64,000 nt of DNA from NCBI GenBank assembly GCA_911728435.2, contig OU452198.1, positions 34,067,902 to 34,131,901 on the forward strand, given 5' to 3'. The notes below the pieces were generated by a model that was given only the letters and a program-made list of their open reading frames with translations, was not told the origin of the DNA and made no database searches. This stretch comes from Apoderus coryli (taxonomy: Eukaryota > Arthropoda > Insecta > Coleoptera > Attelabidae). The position numbers and the translations under genes were made by a program. Below, in pieces: positions 49,904 through 59,977 of this stretch (the first letter of the stretch is position 1; each line of letters starts with the position of its first letter).

Positions 49904-52590
49904 AATTCAAGGCAAAAATTTGCTCCTGGAATGCCAACTCCTTGGGAAAGAAAATTCCAGAGTTAACTAACTTTATTCTAACACATAGCTTAGATATTAT
50001 CGCAATAAACGAAACGAAATTGACTGATAGACATAGACTACGACTGCGACAATATACGGTATATAGGAATGATTGTACTGCCGGCAAAAGGGGCATAGCT
50101 CTCCTCGTTAAGAACACTATCCCCCACACTCTTATCCCCCAAATACAAAATGGATTTGAGACCATTGGCATTAGATTAGCAACTGGTTTACTACTAATTG
50201 CAGCTTATAACTCTCCCAACAGGAGAATATCCGAAGCTGAATTAAACGCCATGTTCAGTTTGGGCCCAAAAGTCTTGCTGTTTGGAGACCTAAATTGTAG
50301 ACACGCCCAGTGGGGTAATCACACAAATAACCCGAACGGTATTACCTTGCGAAACTATGTCAACAATCACCACTTTCAGATTATTTCTACAGACACTCCA
50401 ACGCACATACCCTACAACAGAGGCCAACCAACATACATAGACATTGTTGTAAACAAAAATGTGACTCAGTACATCCAATTAAGAGCTGCGAATGCTTTAA
50501 ACAGTGATCACAATCCGATTGTTTTTGAAATAAATCGGCAAGTTGTTAATGAAGATAACAGAAAGATTTTTGTTTACAACAATGTAGACTGGAACAGATA
50601 CAGACAAATACTTGACAGACAAATAAAACTAAACAGAGACATAAGAACAACAGAAGACTTGGACAGAGAGGTAGACAATCTGACAAGTGCCATACAAAGT
50701 GCGAGAGAAATAATAGCACATAAAGTCCGACATAGACCAGCTCAGGATAGATTGCCCCCTGAAATTCTTAATTTAATTAAATTTAAGAACTCTATTCGCA
50801 AGAGATGGCAACGCACACGACAACCACTTGACAGACGACGGGTTACTGAACTACAAAATACCATAACAACAAAAATTAAACAGCACAAAAATAGGGTATG
50901 GGCTGACAAGCTGCGTGAACTTAATTTTAGAGATAATTCACTTTGGAAAATCACTAAAGCTTTAAAAAGATCTTTTCCACAAATTCCGACATTAACGACA
51001 AATGGTAGAGAATCTGTTACAGATAAAGCTAAAACCGAGACAATTGCGGACCATTTGTACAGGGTGTACACACCTTTACCAAATTGTCTTCCTGAACATT
51101 TGGAAATCGAGCGACAATACTCACAAATTCCTACTGCAATAGAATGTCCTCCCCATATACTGTCCAAGATCCTTACAACACCAGGTGAAGTGCTTCAGGT
51201 CATAAAGAAAATGCCAAAGAATAAAGCTCCTGGACCAGACGCTATAGACAATATTCTGCTTAAAAACCTAAGTCGCAAAGCGTTGGTTCAACTAACATAT
51301 ATTCTCAATGCTGTATTAAAGCTACAACATTTCCCGAAAAAGTGGAAAGAAGCCTTCACTATCCCATTACTGAAGCCTGGCAAGCCCGCACAAGATCCTA
51401 ACAGTTATCGTCCAATATCCCTTCTGAATGGATTGTCCAAAATAACCGAAAAGATCCTATTAATCCGACTAGATAAACACGACAGAAGACAACATCTGAC
51501 CCCTCAGGAGCAGTTTGGTTTCAGGCCAGGACACAACACTGTCATGTTAACAGCAAAAATCGTGCATGACGCAAAAATTGCTTATAACAAAAAACAAGTA
51601 ACAAACTTGGTGCTCCTTGATATGGAGAAAGCTTTTGACAAAGTGTGGCACGAAGGTCTGTTAACCAAGCTGGTCCGTTTAAATATACCCATGAATTTGA
51701 TAGTCCTGTTGAAATCCTATCTAACAGATAGAAGTTTTCGTGTTCGTATAAACAGTACCCTATCCCGTCCAAGAAATTCAAAAGCCGGAGTCCCGCAAGG
51801 AACAATTCTTGCTCCTAAACTTTATACCCTATACACATCCGATATTCCCAAATATCCCAATACCAAGCTTGCCCTATACGCCGATGACACAGCTATTTAC
51901 TCGCACAGTTTTCATGCGAACGCAGCAAACCGGAACATAAAAATACACATGACACGACTAGAAAGTTTTTACAAGACCTGGAAAATTAAAATTAATCCAT
52001 CAAAAACAGAACAGATTATTCTTACTCAAAAATACACAAATACAAAAATTTTCGAGAAACTACGTATCGGGGATGCTGTTATTGAACCGCAGAAAAAGCC
52101 AGTGACTCATCTGGGAGTGAAGCTTGATAGGTTCTTATGTTTCAAACCGCACACTAGTCACGCCATACAGCGGACTTACAACGCAATGCACAGCATATAC
52201 CCCCTGATAAATAAAAACAGCATATTATCAATGGACAACAAACTGATATTATATAAATCTATACTGAGACCTATACTGACGTACGCTGCTCCAATATGGT
52301 GTAGCATGTCGACCACTCAACAAAAACGACTATTACGAATGGAAAATAAAATCCTTAGGCATGCTACGAACTCTGACAGATACACAAGAATAGACGAACT
52401 ACACCGACGAGCAAACATTTTGAACATCACTGACTACGTATCTGAAATATCACAAAAATTCTATACGTCTACTATTTACAAATCTCCTTTAACAAGTGAA
52501 ATAACAAGGTATCGAGAAATGGACAATCTTAATTACAAACACAACCTGATATACCAACAATTGCCGGTATTTAGACAAAATCGGAATTAG
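49897..52590 (+). CDS. ORF2 of element A2: endonuclease-reverse transcriptase
   Basis: 897 codons from the first codon after the preceding in-frame stop, identical in translation to ORF2 of A1. It lacks an ATG ahead of the endonuclease domain (TTC at 49906-49908 in its place) and sits in the -1 frame relative to ORF1. Because a copy with this arrangement has evidently transposed, the missing ATG is probably not a defect. Confidence 0.92.
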   Translation, partial: FLKFKAKICSWNANSLGKKIPELTNFILTHSLDIIAINETKLTDRHRLRLRQYTVYRNDCTAGKRGIALLVKNTIPHTLIPQIQNGFETIGIRLATGLLLIAAYNSPNRRISEAELNAMFSLGPKVLLFGDLNCRHAQWGNHTNNPNGITLRNYVNNHHFQIISTDTPTHIPYNRGQPTYIDIVVNKNVTQYIQLRAANALNSDHNPIVFEINRQVVNEDNRKIFVYNNVDWNRYRQILDRQIKLNRDIRTTEDLDREVDNLTSAIQSAREIIAHKVRHRPAQDRLPPEILNLIKFKNSIRKRWQRTRQPLDRRRVTELQNTITTKIKQHKNRVWADKLRELNFRDNSLWKITKALKRSFPQIPTLTTNGRESVTDKAKTETIADHLYRVYTPLPNCLPEHLEIERQYSQIPTAIECPPHILSKILTTPGEVLQVIKKMPKNKAPGPDAIDNILLKNLSRKALVQLTYILNAVLKLQHFPKKWKEAFTIPLLKPGKPAQDPNSYRPISLLNGLSKITEKILLIRLDKHDRRQHLTPQEQFGFRPGHNTVMLTAKIVHDAKIAYNKKQVTNLVLLDMEKAFDKVWHEGLLTKLVRLNIPMNLIVLLKSYLTDRSFRVRINSTLSRPRNSKAGVPQGTILAPKLYTLYTSDIPKYPNTKLALYADDTAIYSHSFHANAANRNIKIHMTRLESFYKTWKIKINPSKTEQIILTQKYTNTKIFEKLRIGDAVIEPQKKPVTHLGVKLDRFLCFKPHTSHAIQRTYNAMHSIYPLINKNSILSMDNKLILYKSILRPILTYAAPIWCSMSTTQQKRLLRMENKILRHATNSDRYTRIDELHRRANILNITDYVSEISQKFYTSTIYKSPLTSEITRYREMDNLNYKHNLIYQQLPVFRQNRN

Positions 52591-52813
52591 AGGGACTAAT
52601 AAATAAATCATTTTCTGAAATAAATTATCAATTTCGTTTCGTAATACCACATACAGCCCTGTTAGGGCATAACACACTTATTATGACATTATGAGGGGTG
52701 CACAATTGCTGGTGGACTTTAACCATGTGTGTAAGGCTTTCGCTCTGCACATACGGTGTGTCCATTTTGTGGTGCGCTCCTACTACTGCCAACAAACTCG
52801 ACACTACCCTAAA

Positions 52814-52851
52814 GCAGGTTTTTTCAATGTTATTTTCCTGCATTGAACTAA
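52814..52851 (+). promoter_or_regulatory. T-rich 3' UTR stem-loop (family A, copy A2)
   Basis: Identical to the hairpin at 37101-37138. Confidence 0.65.
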
Positions 52852-53204
52852 CACAGAAGGCCTTGACAGACAATTTCCGAATTACAAAAATTTAATCTCC
52901 ATCATGCGTGCGACGCTGGTTCTTGTCTTACTGCCTGGATGAAAGTTCAACTTGGAGCTGGGCCAATGACATTGCACTATTTTAAAACAAACATTTATTC
53001 TGTAAGAGGCCTGAGATCGTGCTCACCTGGAATAACCAGGTTCCTGTCGCATACACAGTGTGTACTTTTTGTTAAATAGTATATTATATTGTGTATGCCT
53101 ACTTATTATTATATCATAAATATTGTATTATATTTAGGTTAAGTGAGTGTTTGTAAATGTTTTGTATATAGCGAATTTATTGAATAAATGTTTTAAATCG
53201 AATC

Positions 53205-53293
53205 GTTCTCGTCCGATCACGGAAGCCAAGCAGTGTCGGGCGTGGTTAGTACTTGGATGGGTGACCGCTTGGGAACACCACGTGTCGTTGCCT
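53205..53293 (+). rRNA. 5S rRNA gene 23, 3' part (nt 31-119)
   Basis: Begins at the duplicated target after A2. Its spacer is type GGT (GAAAG form) with a private change, GTTGAGAGTG for GTTGGGAGTG near 53452-53461. Confidence 0.95.
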
Positions 53294-53475
53294 CTTTTTT
53301 TTTTTGGATACTTTATATGCAGGATGTCCAAATTTCTCAATTTTGTTTTTTTTTTTTGTAAGCTTTGTAGATGGTTGAAAGCGTATAGCTATCCTGTACA
53401 AGAAACACTTTTTGTTTCACCCAAAATGCTCCAATTCATCCCCAATGCATCGTTGAGAGTGACTCAAATTGTCAC

Positions 53476-53515
53476 GGCAACGGCCATACCACACTGAATA
53501 TGCCCGTTCTCGTCC
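53476..53515 (+). rRNA. 5S rRNA gene 24, 5' part (nt 1-40), interrupted by element C
   Basis: Consensus through nt 40, then element C starts CGTGGTAGAGCG. Confidence 0.95.
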
Positions 53516-53517
53516 CG

Positions 53518-53544
53518 TGGTAGAGCGTTCGCTTTGCATGTGAG
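53518..53544 (+). other. tRNA-Ala-like segment at the 5' end of element C
   Basis: TGGTAGAGCGTTCGCTTTGC followed by ATGTGAG reads like the D-arm 3' half plus the anticodon arm of an insect tRNA-Ala with TGC anticodon. I compare against tRNA-Ala from memory and see about one mismatch in 27. The acceptor stem, A-box start and T arm are absent, so it is not a tRNA gene. Confidence 0.55.
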
Positions 53545-53708
53545 TGCGTTCGTACGTGTACCTTTTTCACTACACACTATCATAGTGATAATAAATTGTA
53601 GATAGAATTCCATACTTTTTAAATATTTTAATAATTGGAAAGTGTTAATATTTTATTGTTAAACGACAACTTAATATAATATTAATTGATAAAGTACATT
53701 TGTAACTA

Positions 53709-53738
53709 CCCTGTGCCCGGATCAAGCAGGGTACAGGG
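53709..53738 (+). promoter_or_regulatory. Stem-loop just upstream of ORF1 (family C)
   Basis: CCCTGTGCCC (53709-53718) pairs with GGGTACAGGG (53729-53738), ten pairs with one G-U type, around the 10-base loop GGATCAAGCA. It lies 25 bases before the ORF1 ATG. Confidence 0.75.
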
Positions 53739-53763
53739 CGTTACAAAATAACAATACATAAAA

Positions 53764-55542
53764 ATGGCAGAGGCTCCGGGCCAGGTACCACAGTCAACCA
53801 ATAAAGGTGCCATTCCAAAAAAATCTGACACAAAAGGCAATAAAAAGGTAAAAAAGGAATGTACCACATGCGACAATTTTAAACTGCTTGCTGGGGACGC
53901 AATCGATGAAGCAGACAGAAACCGTATTAAAGCCAACTGGACCAAACATCGCCAAGAATCCCACACCGCACTAGGAAGGTCACTGGCTCAAGTGCCTCAC
54001 AAAATCGACACCGGGCGCAAAACTTCCTTAAGCCCAGCCCGTTCCAATGTCTCCAGTACCATGTACCAGAGCGGATATGAGACAGATTGGCAGCAGGACC
54101 TAAATGATGTTGACGACAATGCTAAGGACCGCACTAAGGTAGTACTCATGGACACTACCTTAGTACCAACAACACCCAAACAAGGTGTAGATGATAACGC
54201 CAGGGAAAACATAAGTGGATTCATAAAACCTAAACACACGGTCACCCTGGCGAAGCTACTGACGAAAAGGTCATCAATGCCTCCTCCGCCCAGAACGTCA
54301 AACCGGTTTGGAGACCTTAATCCGAACCAGGAGCTACCGCATAGTCCAACAGCAACCGACATAGCAGCCGCGGCAAAAATGTCAATTAAGCGAACCGCCA
54401 GCAGCCCAACCACACCCACCAAGCGCAACGCAAAGCGCACCAGGGATGCGACTAGCAATAGCGAAAGCGAAGAGGACAACAGACGACAGGCACCAGGCCG
54501 TCAAAGGCGTAAGAAGATCCCACCTATCGTGCTGAAAGGCAGAGCTACAGACCATAAGAAGCTGGTTGAGGAACTGAATCAACAAATAAAGCATGGATTC
54601 ATTTTGAAGTATGCAGCAGGGACCACCATGCTCTATCTGAACGACATAACAGAATACAAAACATACAAAGAGACATTACTAACCGACGACAATGTGGACT
54701 TCCACACCTATACACTCCCCGAGGAAAAAACCCACGCGTTTGTGATTCGGGGATTGTCGGGTGTAGACACCGAGGACATAAAAGACGAACTGAAAAACGG
54801 ACTAGGGATTACTGTTTCACGTGTGTTCAAAATGAAAACTCTGGGTAGACCACTATTTCTTGTAGTCACCACAAATAATTATACTTTGAGGACTCTTAAC
54901 TCCCAAGCTAACATCTTGCTCAACACACGTGTTACTTGGGAAAAACGAAAAAATGAACACCGCATAACACAATGCCGCCGCTGTCAGGCCTGGGGTCATG
55001 CCACAGCCAACTGTGGTAGAACCCCAAAATGCTTAAAGTGTGGTCAAAACCATCTGACGAATACTTGCATAAAGACAAAAGACACCCCCGCTGTGTGTGC
55101 GAATTGCGGCGGAGCTCACCCCGCCAACTATACAGGTTGTGAGGTGTTTCTCCGTCGGAAGGAGTTCATAGAGCGACAAATAGGAACACAGACTAAAAAT
55201 CAAACAAAAAAGACTTACATTCCAGCACCATTACCAGCGACCAATCCATGGACTAACAGATCGGCGAGCAACCAAAATACAGCAACAGCTGCAGCAACGC
55301 AGGCCAATCAACAGGTCAATCAGAACACCGAAATGGTAGGCGAAGCTCCAACCAACGTTATGAGCGATCTCCAGGCCTTGGGTAGGGTGTCGGCGAGGAT
55401 TGCAGGTAAAATAAACCTACGCGAAGCTGTCAAGGCACTAATGAAACTTGATGACATGTTATCAGGGGCAACGGACAAAATGTCGATACTGTCTGCTCTT
55501 CAAGAGTTTGCACATAACGAGCTCCCAAAATACAACTTTTAA
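53764..55542 (+). CDS. ORF1 of element C: gag-like nucleic-acid-binding protein
   Basis: 592 residues from ATG 53764. It has KGAIPK, the C-X2-C-X25-H-X4-H motif from residue 33, a lysine- and arginine-rich centre, the PRE_C2HC-type region (FHTYTLPEEKTHAFVIRGL), zinc knuckles from about residue 404 (CRRCQAWGHATANC, CLKCGQNHLTNTC, CANCGGAHPANYTGC) and a C-terminus ending in LPKYNF. The stop is TAA at 55540-55542, and ORF2 continues in the same frame. Confidence 0.92.
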   Translation: MAEAPGQVPQSTNKGAIPKKSDTKGNKKVKKECTTCDNFKLLAGDAIDEADRNRIKANWTKHRQESHTALGRSLAQVPHKIDTGRKTSLSPARSNVSSTMYQSGYETDWQQDLNDVDDNAKDRTKVVLMDTTLVPTTPKQGVDDNARENISGFIKPKHTVTLAKLLTKRSSMPPPPRTSNRFGDLNPNQELPHSPTATDIAAAAKMSIKRTASSPTTPTKRNAKRTRDATSNSESEEDNRRQAPGRQRRKKIPPIVLKGRATDHKKLVEELNQQIKHGFILKYAAGTTMLYLNDITEYKTYKETLLTDDNVDFHTYTLPEEKTHAFVIRGLSGVDTEDIKDELKNGLGITVSRVFKMKTLGRPLFLVVTTNNYTLRTLNSQANILLNTRVTWEKRKNEHRITQCRRCQAWGHATANCGRTPKCLKCGQNHLTNTCIKTKDTPAVCANCGGAHPANYTGCEVFLRRKEFIERQIGTQTKNQTKKTYIPAPLPATNPWTNRSASNQNTATAAATQANQQVNQNTEMVGEAPTNVMSDLQALGRVSARIAGKINLREAVKALMKLDDMLSGATDKMSILSALQEFAHNELPKYNF

Positions 55543-58233
55543 AGTATTTTCGCGCTCAAACTGAGTTCTTGGAATGCAAACTCCCTGGGACGAAAAATCC
55601 CAGAACTACTTAATTTCATTTTGACGCACAGTATCGACATAATGGCTGTTAACGAGACGAAACTGAATGACAGACATAGGCTACGACTGCGTAACTACAC
55701 AGTCTACAGGAACAACGCCACCGACGGCAAAAGAGGCATAGCTCTCCTAATCAAAAATACAATTCCCCATACCCTTGCCCCTGAAATCCAAAATTCATTT
55801 GAAAGTATTACGATTAGACTTGCCACAGGTCTGATACTGATAGCCGCCTATCACTCACCGAATAGGCGACTATCTGACAGGGACTTAGATGCCATGTTTG
55901 GGTTGGGACAAAAAGTAATTGTTTTTGGGGACCTCAACTGCAGACATGCGCAGTGGGGTAACCATAGTAACAACCCTAATGGTGTTAAACTCCACACTTA
56001 CGTAAACGAACAGGACATACAGGTTGTACACACAGACACACCCACACACATACCACCTAACAGGGGACGACCAACTTATATTGACATTGTGCTAAACAAA
56101 AACTACACTCGACACATAAACCTAAAAGTTCTTAATGAACTTAATAGTGACCACAACCCTATTGTATTTGAACTAAATCAGCAAGTGGTCAACAAAAATG
56201 AAAGAATTATTTTTGTCTACAAAAACACAGACTGGACTAAATACAGACGACTACTGGACAGACAAATAACCCTGAACTGTCAAATACGGACCATACAGGA
56301 CATAGACAGAGAAGTAGACAAACTGACGAATATAATACAAAAAACTAGGGACAAAGTAGCTCTTAAAGTACACCAAAAACCGGCACAAGATAGACTGCCA
56401 CCTGACATTCTGAACTTAATAAAATTCAAAAATCGAATCCGGAAAAGGTGGCAACGAACGAGACATGTTATTGACAGAGAAAGGGTCAAAGAGCTACAAA
56501 ATACAATTACAGACTTGATTAAAGAACACAAAAACAAAGTGTGGGCAGACAAACTACGGGTTTTAAATGTACGGGACAACTCGTTATGGAAACTGACAAA
56601 AGCACTAAAACGGACCAACCCACAAATACCGACACTGACAGTTAATGACAGAAGCTCGGTGACGGACAGGGAAAAGGTAGAAACCCTTGCTAATCACTTA
56701 TACAGGGTGCATACACCTCTACCTAACACCAGACCAGAACACACAGAAATAGAAAACCAATACTCTCAAATTCCCACCACCACAGACTGTCCTCCTAATA
56801 TCCTGTCCAAATTGCTTTCCACTCCGGGGGAGGTACTACAGATTCTTAAAAAGCTTCCCAACAATAAGGCCCCAGGACCAGATGCTATTGACAATTTGTT
56901 GCTCAAAAACCTGAGCAGAAAAGCGCTGATCCAATTTACCTACATCATAAATGCCATATTGAAGCTTCAGTACTTCCCCAAAAAATGGAAAGAAGCTATA
57001 GTCATCCCATTTTTAAAACCTGGTAAACCTTCAGAAGATCCTAACAGTTACCGACCTATTTCACTACTGAATTCCATGTCGAAAATTACAGAAAAAATCA
57101 TACTGAAAAGATTGAACAAAACAGATGACAGACTCAGACTGACACCACAAGAGCAGTTCGGATTTAGATCAGGTCACAGTACGGCACTGCTGACTTCGAA
57201 AATCGTTCATGATGCTAAACTTGCTTTCAACAAAAACCAGGTGACCAACCTGGTGCTGCTTGATGTGGAAAAAGCATTCGACAGGGTCTGGCATGAGGGT
57301 CTTCTTGCCAAATTACACCGCCTCAACATTCCTGGCCATATACTGACTCTGCTGAGGTCGTACCTTTCAGACCGGTCCTTTCGAGTGCGAATTAACAGTA
57401 TATTATCCCGCCCCAGAAACTTAAAAGCAGGCGTACCTCAGGGCACAGTCCTTGCTCCAAAACTGTACACCCTATATACCTCTGACGTCCCCAAATATCC
57501 TCACACCAAGCTTGCCTTGTATGCTGATGACACGACAATCTATTCACACAGTTATCATGCCAACGCAGCGAATAGACATATCCGGATACACATGTCACGT
57601 CTCGAAGACTACTACAAGACCTGGAAAATTAAAATTAATCCGACAAAGACAGAACAAATACTATTGACCAGAAAATATACAAACACACACATTTTTGAAA
57701 AACTACGGGTAGGAGACGCCACCATCGAACCCCAAAGAAAACCTGCGACTCACTTGGGCGTGAAGCTGGACCGTTGGTTAAGTTTCAAGCCACACACAAG
57801 TCACAGTATACAGAAGACTTACAGTGCAGTGCACAGTCTTTATCCACTTATTAATAAAAACAGTGCACTGTCGACCGACAACAAAATTACTTTGTATAAG
57901 ACGGTACTAAGACCAATACTAACTTACGCTGCTCCCGTCTGGTGTAGCATGTCCGATACGCAGCGATCACGATTGCTGCGTATGGAAAACAAAATCCTAC
58001 GGCATGCGACAGGCAGTGATCGATACACTCGCATCGACGAACTGCATAGACGGGCCAACATCCAGTACATAACCGACTACGTGACTGACATAGGACAGAA
58101 ATTCTACACCACAGACATCCGCAAGTCATCTCTGACGCAGGACATAACCAGGTACCGAGAAATGGATAACCTCAATTTCAAACATCCCTTGATTTACCAA
58201 AGATTGCCTATTTACTTGGACAATCGGTTGTAG
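55543..58233 (+). CDS. ORF2 of element C: endonuclease-reverse transcriptase
   Basis: 896 codons counted from the codon after the ORF1 stop; the true first residue is unknown because no ATG occurs before the endonuclease motif SSWNANSL. At the position of the ATG in B and D there is TTC (55549-55551). Motifs: VNETK, FGDLN, SDHNP, NKAPGPDAIDN, FGFRSGHST, DVEKAFDRVWH (D near 574), GVPQGTVLAPKLY, YADD (near 660). All catalytic residues are kept. Translation could use reinitiation at a non-AUG codon or stop readthrough. Confidence 0.92.
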   Translation, partial: SIFALKLSSWNANSLGRKIPELLNFILTHSIDIMAVNETKLNDRHRLRLRNYTVYRNNATDGKRGIALLIKNTIPHTLAPEIQNSFESITIRLATGLILIAAYHSPNRRLSDRDLDAMFGLGQKVIVFGDLNCRHAQWGNHSNNPNGVKLHTYVNEQDIQVVHTDTPTHIPPNRGRPTYIDIVLNKNYTRHINLKVLNELNSDHNPIVFELNQQVVNKNERIIFVYKNTDWTKYRRLLDRQITLNCQIRTIQDIDREVDKLTNIIQKTRDKVALKVHQKPAQDRLPPDILNLIKFKNRIRKRWQRTRHVIDRERVKELQNTITDLIKEHKNKVWADKLRVLNVRDNSLWKLTKALKRTNPQIPTLTVNDRSSVTDREKVETLANHLYRVHTPLPNTRPEHTEIENQYSQIPTTTDCPPNILSKLLSTPGEVLQILKKLPNNKAPGPDAIDNLLLKNLSRKALIQFTYIINAILKLQYFPKKWKEAIVIPFLKPGKPSEDPNSYRPISLLNSMSKITEKIILKRLNKTDDRLRLTPQEQFGFRSGHSTALLTSKIVHDAKLAFNKNQVTNLVLLDVEKAFDRVWHEGLLAKLHRLNIPGHILTLLRSYLSDRSFRVRINSILSRPRNLKAGVPQGTVLAPKLYTLYTSDVPKYPHTKLALYADDTTIYSHSYHANAANRHIRIHMSRLEDYYKTWKIKINPTKTEQILLTRKYTNTHIFEKLRVGDATIEPQRKPATHLGVKLDRWLSFKPHTSHSIQKTYSAVHSLYPLINKNSALSTDNKITLYKTVLRPILTYAAPVWCSMSDTQRSRLLRMENKILRHATGSDRYTRIDELHRRANIQYITDYVTDIGQKFYTTDIRKSSLTQDITRYREMDNLNFKHPLIYQRLPIYLDNRL

Positions 58234-58420
58234 ATATACGAGAACTGGACAACCTGTACAATACAACACACGCGACGTGACTGACCACCATCATTCTGAT
58301 GGTCAGGGCGCGATGTTGCGCTGGCGGTCGTACTAGTGCAGTGCGAGACTTCTCTCGTAGTGTACGGTGTGTCCGCTTCGTATCGCCGCAGACTGACAAC
58401 AAACGCGACATGCCCCTTAA

Positions 58421-58447
58421 GCAGGTTTTTTTGATAATTTTTCCTGC
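58421..58447 (+). promoter_or_regulatory. T-rich 3' UTR stem-loop (family C)
   Basis: GCAGG (58421-58425) pairs with CCTGC (58443-58447) across a T-rich loop. The flanks (ACAACAAACGCGACATGCCC before, GAAGCCTTGACAGACA after) are also related to those of family A. Confidence 0.65.
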
Positions 58448-58810
58448 ATATTACCCAGAAGCCTTGACAGACAGCTAATTAATTATTGCGTTTGATTACC
58501 CTCATGCACTAGCTGCCGAAGATCGGCCCAATGCTTGGAGAAAGCCTGACTGGAGCCGAGCTTACACTGGACAGCACAGGATAAACAAACATTATGTTTT
58601 GAAAGGCCTAATACCGTGCCTGCCTTGCCGTGCTGTGAGGTCTCTGCTGCATGACAACATGTACACATTATTATTGTGTATATAGTCATGCTCACTTGTA
58701 ATATACTGTAAATATTGTATATATATTTAGTCTTAAGGTACATATGTTTGTAATTGTTTATAACGGGATTTGACTTGAATAAAGATTTTTGAATTGAATT
58801 GAATTGAATC

Positions 58811-58899
58811 GTTCTCGTCCGATCACGGAAGCCAAGCAGTGTCGGGCGTGGTTAGTACTTGGATGGGTGACCGCTTGGGAACACCACGTGTCGTTGCCT
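58811..58899 (+). rRNA. 5S rRNA gene 24, 3' part (nt 31-119)
   Basis: Begins at the duplicated GTTCTCGTCC after element C and ends normally with a T run. Type GGT spacer with a private one-base loss (GTACAAAAACAC). Confidence 0.95.
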
Positions 58900-59077
58900 C
58901 TTTTTTTTTTGGATACTTTATATGCAGGATGTCCAAATTTCTCAATTTTGTTTTTTTTTTGTAAGCTTTGTAGATGGTTGAGAGCGTATAGCTATCCTGT
59001 ACAAAAACACTTTTTGTTTCACCCAAAATGCTCCAATTCATCCCCAATGCATCGTTGGGAGTGACTCAAATTGTCAC

Positions 59078-59196
59078 GGCAACGGCCATACCACACTGAA
59101 TATGCCCGTTCTCGTCCGATCACGGAAGCCAAGCAGTGTCGGGCGTGGTTAGTACTTGGATGGGTGACCGCTTGGGAACACCACGTGTCGTTGCCT
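59078..59196 (+). rRNA. 5S rRNA gene 25
   Basis: Consensus copy; type GGT spacer with a private change (TCTCAAATTTG for TCTCAATTTTG). Confidence 0.97.
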
Positions 59197-59376
59197 CTTT
59201 TTTTTTTTGGATACTTTATATGCAGGATGTCCAAATTTCTCAAATTTGTTTTTTTTTTGTAAGCTTTGTAGATGGTTGAGAGCGTATAGCTATCCTGTAC
59301 AAGAAACACTTTTTGTTTCACCCAAAATGCTCCAATTCATCCCCAATGCATCGTTGGGAGTGACTCAAATTGTCAC

Positions 59377-59495
59377 GGCAACGGCCATACCACACTGAAT
59401 ATGCCCGTTCTCGTCCGATCACGGAAGCCAAGCAGTGTCGGGCGTGGTTAGTACTTGGATGGGTGACCGCTTGGGAACACCACGTGTCGTTGCCT
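59377..59495 (+). rRNA. 5S rRNA gene 26
   Basis: Consensus copy. The spacer is mixed: GGTTGAG in the middle but CAAATTTTCAC at the end, the reverse of the mix after gene 20. Confidence 0.97.
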
Positions 59496-59679
59496 CTTTT
59501 TTTTTTTTTTGGATACTTTATATGCAGGATGTCCAAATTTCTCAATTTTGTTTTTTTTTTTGTAAGCTTTGTAGATGGTTGAGAGCGTATAGCTATCCTG
59601 TACAAGAAACACTTTTTGTTTCACCCAAAATGCTCCAATTCATCCCCAATGCATCGTTGGGAGTGACTCAAATTTTCAC

Positions 59680-59798
59680 GGCAACGGCCATACCACACTG
59701 AATATGCCCGTTCTCGTCCGATCACGGAAGCCAAGCAGTGTCGGGCGTGGTTAGTACTTGGATGGGTGACCGCTTGGGAACACCACGTGTCGTTGCCT
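59680..59798 (+). rRNA. 5S rRNA gene 27
   Basis: Consensus copy; type GGT spacer (GAAAG form). Confidence 0.97.
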
Positions 59799-59977
59799 CT
59801 TTTTTTTTTGGATACTTTATATGCAGGATGTCCAAATTTCTCAATTTTGTTTTTTTTTTGTAAGCTTTGTAGATGGTTGAAAGCGTATAGCTATCCTGTA
59901 CAAGAAACACTTTTTGTTTCACCCAAAATGCTCCAATTCATCCCCAATGCATCGTTGGGAGTGACTCAAATTGTCAC

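Larger units (their letters stand above)
47865..53204 (+). mobile_element. 5S-specific non-LTR retrotransposon, family A, copy A2 (full length)
   Basis: 5340 bp, at a constant offset of 15713 from A1 across all features, with identical ORF translations and no difference noticed in the UTR stretches compared. It ends with one GAATC repeat fewer than A1. The flanking spacers differ from those of A1 on both sides, so it is best read as a separate, recent insertion and not as part of an array duplication. Confidence 0.95.
53205..53515 (+). repeat. 5S rDNA tandem array, block 4 (one spacer between two insertions)
   Basis: Only the 3' part of gene 23, one spacer and the 5' part of gene 24: two adjacent 5S genes are both interrupted, by different families (A2 and C). 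Confidence 0.95.
53516..58810 (+). mobile_element. 5S-specific non-LTR retrotransposon, family C (full length)
   Basis: 5295 bp at the same target position with the same duplication. It has a 248-bp 5' UTR starting with a tRNA-Ala-like segment (53518-53544) and carrying a stem-loop (53709-53738), then ORF1, ORF2, a 3' UTR stem-loop (58421-58447), an AATAAA signal near 58779 and a tail of three GAATT repeats plus GAATC. ORFs are open. Proteins are closest to families A and D. Confidence 0.95.

Noticed and set aside
53516..53590. Complete tRNA-Ala gene at the start of element C
   Set aside because: Only the middle part resembles tRNA. The acceptor stem, T arm and B box are missing.
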